From: Akkermansiaceae bacterium UBA5688
Lineage (GTDB): Bacteria > Verrucomicrobiota > Verrucomicrobiia > Verrucomicrobiales > Akkermansiaceae
NCBI GenBank assembly: GCA_002420315.1
Contig: DIHU01000099.1
Coordinates: 12,464-34,378 of the forward strand
Length of the DNA: 21,915 bases
Direction: 5' to 3'
The translations under genes and the position numbers were made by a program. The notes under the pieces were generated by a model. That model was not told the origin of the DNA, made no database searches, and saw only the letters and a program-made list of their open reading frames with translations. Of the stretch, positions 1 to 4,477 are shown piece after piece; positions within the stretch are counted from its first letter, which is position 1; each line of letters begins with the position of its first letter.

Positions 1-339
1 AAATACTTCTTAAAAGCCTAGGGTGAAATCTTTCAGAAGAAGCTTTTTAAATCTTATCGGTCAGACGTCGATATCTAATCTCTTTTGACAGTCTTCGCCA
101 ACGAAGAAGTAACGGAACTTATCATTCTCAACTTCGTAATGCAGTGGCATGCCTGCCAGCTCAATTTTTCGGAACTTATCAATTTCCAACTTTTCTTTCA
201 TCGCTCGGTAAACCGTCGCAAATCAGAGGCCAAAAGCCTCGATGGAGGCATGAAAAAGCAACCCATGAGGAGCCCCTGGTTGAGCTAAGATTTCCAGCAC
301 ACAGAAAGCCGAAGTCTGACGTGTCATCTTGGGTCTCAC
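1..339 (-). pseudogene. Fur/Zur-family metalloregulator pseudogene, cut by the window edge
   Basis: The minus strand from about 339 (GTG) or 327 (ATG) reads in one continuous frame as a Fur-family protein. It has a VLEIL helix, then FATVYRAMKEKLE (the winged-helix recognition segment, normally [IL]S[LF]ATVYR), then KIEL, then a MPLHYEV strand, then an FFVGEDCQKRLDID stretch like the family's H-x-H-F-x-C-x2-C-G-K-x-x-D. A further PIRFKKLLLKDFTLGF segment matches the usual CP..L...LPKDF.L..HEV tail. Three in-frame stops interrupt it: TGA at 223-225 (where the family has Ser before the FATVYR motif), TGA at 61-63 and TAA at 10-12. Most metal ligands are also replaced (the His pair by Phe/Tyr, the first Cys by Gly). 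There is no frameshift. The longest stop-free piece from an ATG is 61-201 (46 codons). Because folE2 is adjacent, Zur is the most likely subfamily, but this is inference. Confidence 0.72.
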
Positions 340-364
340 GTCGAAGTGATGTCAAAAAAACTGT

Positions 365-380
365 TGAGAATTAATTCTCA
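365..380. promoter_or_regulatory. 16-bp perfect palindrome, Fur/Zur-type operator candidate
   Basis: TGAGAATTAATTCTCA is self-complementary over all 16 bases. It resembles the inverted heptamer of Fur-family boxes (TGAnAAT-n-ATTnTCA), with one extra central base. It lies about 26-38 bases upstream of the possible starts of the minus-strand Fur-family relic, the usual place for an autoregulatory operator. It is about 240 bases upstream of folE2 on the other strand. The palindrome is seen directly; the binding protein is inferred. Confidence 0.45.
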
Positions 381-386
381 TTTACC

Positions 387-419
387 GATTGACTAAACCC
401 CTTCCATGATTGAGTAAAC
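387..419. repeat. Direct repeat GATTGA(C/G)TAAAC, 21-bp phase
   Basis: GATTGACTAAAC (387-398) and GATTGAGTAAAC (408-419) match at 11 of 12 bases. They start exactly 21 bp apart, two helical turns, so both copies face the same side of the DNA. A related palindrome, ATCAATTGAT, follows at 432-441. This arrangement suggests a tandem binding site in the shared region between the Fur-family relic and folE2. No protein can be named. Confidence 0.35.
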
Positions 420-444
420 GCCTCAGTTTTGATCAATTGATGCT

Positions 445-600
445 TTAGCCAAAAAAGCCTCGGAGAATTTTCATCTTTAGGCTCGGCGCAACCTCATAGA
501 GATCACTGCACCTCTCGACCGTGATGACGCTGTTCTCAATAGGAGCGCCGACTCCGATACCCTTTAGATTTATTTCAGAAGATACTGCCTGAGCAAAATT
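445..600 (-). other. Coding-like relic, no start codon
   Basis: The minus strand is open from 600 to a TAA at 445-447 (51 residues) and begins after a TGA at 601-603. The translation contains EINLKGIGVGAPIENSVITV and ends in MKILRGFFG. Most codons start with a purine, as in real genes, but no ATG, GTG or TTG precedes the conserved-looking part. It may be the 3' end of a lost gene upstream of the Fur-family relic, or chance. I do not recognise the family. Apart from this and the sites listed, I see nothing in 340-621. Confidence 0.2.
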
Positions 601-621
601 TCACCCCAAAAAACAATCTCA

Positions 622-1440
622 ATGATAATCCAAGCCGACCCACAATCCGGAAAAGACACCCGTGGCATCCCTCTCGAACAAGTTGGGATAAGCAGAGTTC
701 GATATCCAGTGATGATTACAGGATGGGACAAAAAAACTAAAACCCAGAAAGAAGTTGAAGGCTTGTTTGACCTCACGGTTTCCCTAGCCGCTGAGAATCG
801 AGGCATTCACATGAGCCGTCTCATTGAATCCCTCCATCATTGGGAAGAGCCACTAGGCCCCGAATCCTTGCAGAGTTTTCTTAAAGAACTCCGACGAAAA
901 CAGAACGCTGCGGCAGCCACAATGAATTGCAACTTCACCTGGTTCGTCAATCAACCAGCGCCTGAGTCGAAACGCCCGGCGTGGCAGGGAATCTCGACCA
1001 CATGGCATGCTACCCAAAGTGAAGATGACGGTGGCAACGGCTACACCTTGCGGATTCCAGTCACGACTCTCTGCCCATGCAGTAAAGAAATCAGTGATTA
1101 CGGCGCACACAGTCAAAGAAGTTGGATCGTTGTAAAAATCAAATGGCAAGCTGATGCTAAATTCATATTTCCAGAGGAGATCTTTCAAAAACTCCAACAT
1201 GCTGGCAGTTCCCCGATACACCCCTTGCTAAAAAGAGCCGATGAACGCCACGTCACCATGAAGGCCTACGAACAACCAGCATTTGTAGAAGACACGGCCC
1301 GACATGCGGCTCTACTACTTCAAGGAGACTCACGGATCTCCAATTTCAGGATTGAGGTTCGTAATGAAGAAAGCATCCACACTCATGATGCCATCGCAAT
1401 CTTCAACTCAGGAAAAGTGTCCGTGGGAGATTTTCGCTAG
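622..1440 (+). CDS. folE2: GTP cyclohydrolase FolE2 (type IB)
   Basis: Converts GTP to 7,8-dihydroneopterin triphosphate, the first step of tetrahydrofolate (and queuosine) synthesis. It is the metal-flexible isoenzyme that replaces zinc-dependent FolE1. The 272 residues fit the family. The N-terminal DTRGIPLEQVGI and RYPV segments and the GIHMSR motif are typical. The catalytic block LCPCSKEISDYGAHSQRS lies near residues 150-167, with the conserved Cys 151 and 153, and the C-terminal ESIHTHDA follows near 240. The ATG at 622 fits the usual family N-terminus; no Shine-Dalgarno motif is visible. The gene precedes dcd by 9 bases, so the two are probably co-transcribed. In several bacteria folE2 is repressed by Zur. 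Here the neighbouring Fur/Zur-like gene is broken and a palindromic candidate operator lies about 240 bases upstream, so zinc control may be lost or act from elsewhere. Confidence 0.96.
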   Translation: MIIQADPQSGKDTRGIPLEQVGISRVRYPVMITGWDKKTKTQKEVEGLFDLTVSLAAENRGIHMSRLIESLHHWEEPLGPESLQSFLKELRRKQNAAAATMNCNFTWFVNQPAPESKRPAWQGISTTWHATQSEDDGGNGYTLRIPVTTLCPCSKEISDYGAHSQRSWIVVKIKWQADAKFIFPEEIFQKLQHAGSSPIHPLLKRADERHVTMKAYEQPAFVEDTARHAALLLQGDSRISNFRIEVRNEESIHTHDAIAIFNSGKVSVGDFR

Positions 1441-1449
1441 TCTAATTCT

Positions 1450-1986
1450 ATGATTCTTACTGATAGCGCAATTCTCGGAGCCCTCGCCGATGGCTCTATC
1501 GTGATAGAACCTTTCGCCCGCGAATGTCTTGGCTCTAATAGTTACGATGTGCATCTTGGAAAAGATTTAGCCATTTATCGTGAAGACGTGCTCGACGCCA
1601 AATCACACAACCAGATTAACCACATCACGATTCCAGCAGAAGGATACATCCTAAAGCCCGACGTTCTCTATCTCGGAATAACGCAGGAATATACTGAGAC
1701 TCATTCCACGGTCCCATTTCTTGAGGGGAAATCGAGCGTTGGGAGACTCGGTATCGATATCCATGCAACGGCAGGAAAAGGAGACATTGGTTTTTGTAAC
1801 CACTGGACCTTGGAAATCTCAGTGACCCAGCCTGTGCGTGTTTATGCAGGAATGCCGATTGGTCAGCTGATTTATTTTCGACTGGAAGGCACGGTCCAGA
1901 CTCTTTACTCAGAAAAAAAATCGGCAAAGTACACTAAGCGCACAGGGTTACCACAGGAATCGATGATGTGGAAAAATAGATTTTAA
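1450..1986 (+). CDS. dcd: dCTP deaminase (Dcd/dUTPase superfamily)
   Basis: Deaminates dCTP to dUTP, supplying the dUMP precursor for thymidylate. The protein has 178 residues, a little shorter than the 193-residue E. coli enzyme. It carries LGSNSYDVHLG (28-37), the substrate-binding GKSSVGRLG (93-101) and HATAGKGDIGF followed by WTLE, whose Glu 122 aligns with the catalytic glutamate of Dcd. GMPIGQL follows in the expected place. The C-terminal KYTKRTGLPQES resembles the mobile lid. A bifunctional deaminase-dUTPase is possible; I cannot tell the two apart by eye. It starts 9 bases after folE2 and shares a pyrimidine/folate logic with it: dihydrofolate chemistry is needed to turn dUMP into dTMP. 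Confidence 0.93.
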   Translation: MILTDSAILGALADGSIVIEPFARECLGSNSYDVHLGKDLAIYREDVLDAKSHNQINHITIPAEGYILKPDVLYLGITQEYTETHSTVPFLEGKSSVGRLGIDIHATAGKGDIGFCNHWTLEISVTQPVRVYAGMPIGQLIYFRLEGTVQTLYSEKKSAKYTKRTGLPQESMMWKNRF

Positions 1987-2009
1987 TTGGAAGATCCACT
2001 GAAGATGAT

Positions 2010-2204
2010 TCAGCAAAAGGGTTCGGACATGTGATGAGGTGAAAATTTCTGAATCGCTTTGAATTTTAGGTTCAGGCCTTGGATGGTTCGTGGTAAATCG
2101 GAAGCTAAATTGAAGTCCATGCTTACATCTACGCCAACTGGATCGATTGGCACAGGGAAGGAGAACAGGACAACACAGAAGCTAAGGTTAAAAATCTTTT
2201 TCAA
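2010..2204 (-). CDS. Possible small exported peptide, TTG start
   Basis: From a TTG at 2202-2204 the minus strand encodes 64 residues beginning MKKIFNLSFCVVLFSFPVPI, a good-looking signal peptide (two lysines, then about 14 hydrophobic residues). A short, partly amphipathic tail follows (MDFNLASDLPRTIQGLNLKF). The start is non-standard and has no clear ribosome site, and the frame stays open upstream into an out-of-frame shadow of gcvH. It lies 118 bases downstream of gcvH on the same strand. I do not recognise it. Apart from this weak candidate, 1987-2322 holds nothing I can support. Confidence 0.25.
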   Translation of the reverse strand: MKKIFNLSFCVVLFSFPVPIDPVGVDVSMDFNLASDLPRTIQGLNLKFKAIQKFSPHHMSEPFC

Positions 2205-2322
2205 TACCTGTAACGTTTTCTTGGTATCCGATGTATGGGTGTAATGACGGCCATCACAACCCTCTTTTTGCTCATCACCACAATTGCTAGCACCAGGTCG
2301 CCTGATATCTTTTAAAGGGAAC

Positions 2323-2697
2323 TCAGGAAACCAACCCGCTGTAAGAAGCAGCATCCATAAGATCGTTGACTTGATCTGGATTACTGACGCGCATTTTAAA
2401 GATCCAGCCCGTGTCATAAGGATCGATATTAATCTTGGCGGGATCGACAACAAGGTCGGTGTTAATCTCGATAATTTCACCCGCAATTGGCGCATAGATA
2501 TCGCTATCACCCCTGCCGCTTTCGACAGCCCCAATCGGCGAGCCCTTATCGATATCGCCTAAATCAGGCAATTCGACGAAAACTACATCGCCCAATTCTT
2601 CTTGGGCATGATCGGTGATTCCAATCGTAGCGATATCGCCTTGAAGTCTTACCCACTCATGGTCGCGGGAGTAATGGAGGTCAGCTGGAGCAATCAT
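2323..2697 (-). CDS. gcvH: Glycine cleavage H-like protein lacking the lipoyl lysine
   Basis: The H protein normally carries a lipoyl group that shuttles the aminomethyl intermediate between the P, T and L proteins of glycine cleavage. This 124-residue frame aligns along the whole family: HEWVR (13-17), GITDHAQEELGDVVFVELP (26-44), SDIYAPIAGEI (65-75), PYDTGWIFK (93-101) and LMDAASY (113-119). The lipoylation motif, usually ES-V-K-A-A/S-SD, is ES-G-R-G-D-SD here. Arg 62 (codon AGG, plus-strand 2512-2514) replaces the modified lysine, and all four variable positions differ from the norm. The reading frame is otherwise healthy. As written it cannot be lipoylated at the standard site. No gcvT, gcvP or lipoyl transferase gene is nearby. 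Either it is a specialised paralogue with another role or a recently disabled copy. No Shine-Dalgarno motif precedes the ATG. Confidence 0.9.
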   Translation of the reverse strand: MIAPADLHYSRDHEWVRLQGDIATIGITDHAQEELGDVVFVELPDLGDIDKGSPIGAVESGRGDSDIYAPIAGEIIEINTDLVVDPAKINIDPYDTGWIFKMRVSNPDQVNDLMDAASYSGLVS

Positions 2698-2777
2698 AAT
2701 AAAAGATATGTTGTGTGGTTTTGATTGTTTTTAGTAAAAAATATTTTGAGTCTCTCGCGCAGAAATCCAACAGCCTC

Positions 2778-2794
2778 GCACTTCGATAAAGTGC
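2778..2794. repeat. Short inverted repeat upstream of gcvH
   Basis: GCACTT (2778-2783) and AAGTGC (2789-2794) are perfect complements around a 5-base gap. The repeat sits about 80-100 bases upstream of the gcvH start. No T-run follows on either strand, so it is more likely an operator or nothing than a terminator. Confidence 0.25.
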
Positions 2795-2917
2795 TCTAAT
2801 GTTAATTTAAACCGCAATACTAGAGCGAATTAAGCTAGACTCAACCTCCAGTCAAGTGCCGGGGATATCTCCTCTTTTTTTGCACCCCCCCGACTGCACC
2901 CTCGACCCAGAACTACC

Positions 2918-3091
2918 TCAAATAGGATTGATCAAAGACGCTACAAATGCACCAGCATATTGGTTACTTTTAATCATCGGAGAACCTATAACCAGGACCT
3001 GCCAACCTAAAAACGGGATCATGGACCTCATCGCTCCAAGTGTTCCTGATCTAGGGGAACCGACTTTAGAGACATCCTTAAGCTTAAACAT
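2918..3091 (-). CDS. Candidate small ORF, 57 residues, divergent from the rhomboid gene
   Basis: An ATG at 3089-3091 opens a 57-residue minus-strand frame ending in TGA at 2918-2920. It begins MFKLKDVSKVGSPRSG and contains a moderately hydrophobic segment (IPFLGWQVLVIGSPMI). Codons show the purine-first bias of coding sequence, more so than the overlapping plus-strand frame at 2856-3140. There is no ribosome site and no family I know. The region 2698-3147 otherwise holds only A/T-rich sequence, a run of seven Cs and the short inverted repeat. Confidence 0.22.
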   Translation of the reverse strand: MFKLKDVSKVGSPRSGTLGAMRSMIPFLGWQVLVIGSPMIKSNQYAGAFVASLINPI

Positions 3092-3147
3092 TTTGAGTGG
3101 TGATGGAGCTTGTCAACTTGGTGTTATGCGGGTTTCTTAAGTCACCG

Positions 3148-3984
3148 ATGGGATTGAACGCAAATTTGGAAAAAAACTTCTCATGGTTGGTATTCCCCGG
3201 CCTCATTCGAGCTATTGTCATGCTGCAAGGCGTGGTTTTTTTTGTCATCCTAATAAATCAAGAGACGGCAGACTATTTTAAGGTTACTTCTGAAGGCATT
3301 GCAAACGGCCAGTATTGGCGATTAATTTCTTGGATATTTTATCCCTTCGTCGAACCCAGTAGTTATGGTCCTGTTTTTAGTTTATTTTTCATGTTCATTA
3401 TCTTGAGAATTTCCTTTCTCTTCAGTGATTCGCTGGAAAATACGTGGGGCGAACTCCGCACCTCTCTCTATGTTTATTCTACGATTATTTGCCAAACTTT
3501 AGCTCTCTACCTTTCGGCTATTGGATTTTTCGAGCCTGCCTTCCTCCAAATCCTTACAAATCAGATCTTCTACATCGCGCTATTCTTCGCATTTGCGACT
3601 CTTTTCCCAAATATTGAATTTCTGCTCTTCTTTGTTCTTCCGGTTAAAGTCTGGATCTTTGCGATGATCATACTAGTGATGATCATTTTTTCGTGCATTA
3701 ACTTCCCCCCCCTCTTTTTAGCCTACGGACTCGCTTTTCTCCCCTACCTCATCTGGGCTACTCCCCGTCTCTATAAGTGGCGGAAATACAAAAGCCAGCT
3801 GAATGCCCGTCGCGTTAAATTTCAATCGCAAAGCAACGATGGCCAAAATCAAGCACTTCATCGATGTGTTGTTTGTAACAGGACCGAGCTGAGCAACCCC
3901 GAGCTCGACTTCCGCGTCGCTGAAAATGGAGATGAGTATTGTCTGGACCATCTCGAAGATGATGGCAAACCTGCGGCGTCATGA
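3148..3984 (+). CDS. Rhomboid-fold membrane protein with C-terminal zinc ribbon, probably not a protease
   Basis: An integral membrane protein with about six hydrophobic segments. The pattern GQYWRLISWIFYP followed by LENTWGEL and YVY is that of the rhomboid/derlin core (W-R-L after TM1, then E...WG between TM2 and TM3). I find neither the GxSG serine motif nor the histidine of active rhomboids, so it is probably a pseudoprotease. The soluble tail carries C-x2-C ... C-x2-H (HRCVVC and YCLDH), a likely zinc ribbon, after a basic linker. The start is uncertain. A GTG at 3097 and an ATG at 3103 are in frame; the ATG at 3148 gives the more natural MGLNANLEKNFSWL beginning. None has a clear ribosome site. 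Its stop overlaps the natural hisI start (ATGA at 3981-3984), which implies co-translation. The molecular role is unknown. Confidence 0.75.
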   Translation: MGLNANLEKNFSWLVFPGLIRAIVMLQGVVFFVILINQETADYFKVTSEGIANGQYWRLISWIFYPFVEPSSYGPVFSLFFMFIILRISFLFSDSLENTWGELRTSLYVYSTIICQTLALYLSAIGFFEPAFLQILTNQIFYIALFFAFATLFPNIEFLLFFVLPVKVWIFAMIILVMIIFSCINFPPLFLAYGLAFLPYLIWATPRLYKWRKYKSQLNARRVKFQSQSNDGQNQALHRCVVCNRTELSNPELDFRVAENGDEYCLDHLEDDGKPAAS

Positions 3985-4079
3985 GCAAATTGTAGTTCTT
4001 CCCTCGTCCAAATAAGGAGGGACTCGACGAAACTACGTCCTCCGTATCAAATTTTGATGGCACGGACCTTATCTCGGCG
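3981..4079 (+). other. 5' part of hisI, separated by an in-frame amber codon
   Basis: From the ATG at 3981 the frame reads MSKL, then TAG (3993-3995), then FFPRPNKEG ... SNFDGTDLISA, directly continuous with hisI at 4080. The segment FDGTDLISAMAIDHET matches the conserved first strand of HisI (family form F...DLI.AVAQDHETGE), and the KL-x-FPPR-like lead is common in longer HisI proteins. No ATG, GTG or TTG lies in frame between the TAG and 4080. So the natural gene starts at 3981 and codon 5 is a stop. Confidence 0.65.
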
Positions 4080-4433
4080 ATGGCGATAGATCACGAAACC
4101 CGTGAGCCCCTAATGTTGGCATACATGAATGAGGAATCGCTTAAGATGACGATCGAAAAGGGCGAAGCAGTTTACTACTCGCGCTCACGCCAAGAAATCT
4201 GGCATAAAGGAGCGACCTCTGGTCACACCCAAAAGATCCATGAGATTCGCACTGATTGTGATCAGGATGCGCTCATTCTTTACGTCACCCAACAAGGAGC
4301 CGGAGCTTGCCACACTGGCCGTCGGTCATGCTTTTACCGGGCGGTCAGCTTCCCGCAGAACAACCCCGTCGATCTCGACTTTGTTGACGACGATAAAACT
4401 TTTGATCCAGATACTGTTTATGGCCAAAGGTAG
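4080..4433 (+). CDS. hisI: Phosphoribosyl-AMP cyclohydrolase HisI, N-terminus interrupted
   Basis: Opens the purine ring of phosphoribosyl-AMP in histidine biosynthesis. The frame from ATG 4080 gives 117 residues with EPLMLAYMNEESL, WHKGATSGHTQK, the metal-binding DCDQDA (59-64) and the zinc-binding ACHTGRRSCFYR, with Cys 77 and 84. It ends FDPDTVYG like the archaeal enzyme. All catalytic residues are present. The true N-terminus lies upstream: the first conserved beta strand is encoded before 4080, and the natural ATG (3981) is followed by TAG at codon 5. Initiation at 4080 would remove part of that strand. A good AAGGAGGG at 4014-4021 is in coding context and has no start codon at a usable distance. 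The gene is either amber-mutated, read through, mis-sequenced, or makes a shortened protein. The stop (TAG) is 44 bases from the end of the convergent giant gene. Confidence 0.88.
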   Translation: MAIDHETREPLMLAYMNEESLKMTIEKGEAVYYSRSRQEIWHKGATSGHTQKIHEIRTDCDQDALILYVTQQGAGACHTGRRSCFYRAVSFPQNNPVDLDFVDDDKTFDPDTVYGQR

Positions 4434-4438
4434 GCGGC

Positions 4439-4473
4439 AAAAAATTCGGACGATGTAAAACGCCACGCCCGAA
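4439..4473 (-). terminator. Intrinsic terminator of the giant gene
   Basis: On the minus strand TTCGGGCG pairs with CGTCCGAA (one G-U), giving an 8-bp stem around a 13-base loop (stem bases 4466-4473 and 4445-4452). Six Us follow directly. It begins 4 bases after the stop of the 2100-residue gene. On the plus strand no T-run follows, so it serves the minus strand. Confidence 0.6.
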
Positions 4474-4477
4474 ACTT

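Noticed and set aside
225..240. GAGGC-CAAAA-GCCTC hairpin as a terminator
   Set aside because: It lies inside the Fur-family frame and no T-run follows on either strand.
570..806. Minus-strand frame over the start of folE2
   Set aside because: Shadow of the strongly conserved folE2 frame.
2509..2517. RGD in GcvH as an integrin-binding motif
   Set aside because: The protein has no export signal, so a cell-adhesion role has no support.
2010..2534. Long minus-strand open frame of 174 codons covering most of gcvH
   Set aside because: It is an out-of-frame shadow of the well-conserved gcvH; only its last 64 codons, from a TTG, are kept as a weak candidate.
2856..3140. Plus-strand 94-codon frame before the rhomboid gene
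   Set aside because: GTG start in a C-rich run, no family-like sequence, overlaps the rhomboid gene's 5' region, and its codon bias is weaker than that of the opposite strand.
3993..3995. TAG recoding (for example pyrrolysine or a reassigned codon)
   Set aside because: TAG ends folE2, hisI and the giant gene in normal places, and no recoding machinery is visible in this window.
4014..4021. AAGGAGGG as the ribosome site of hisI
   Set aside because: No start codon lies at a workable distance in the hisI frame; the bases encode N-K-E-G of the natural N-terminus.
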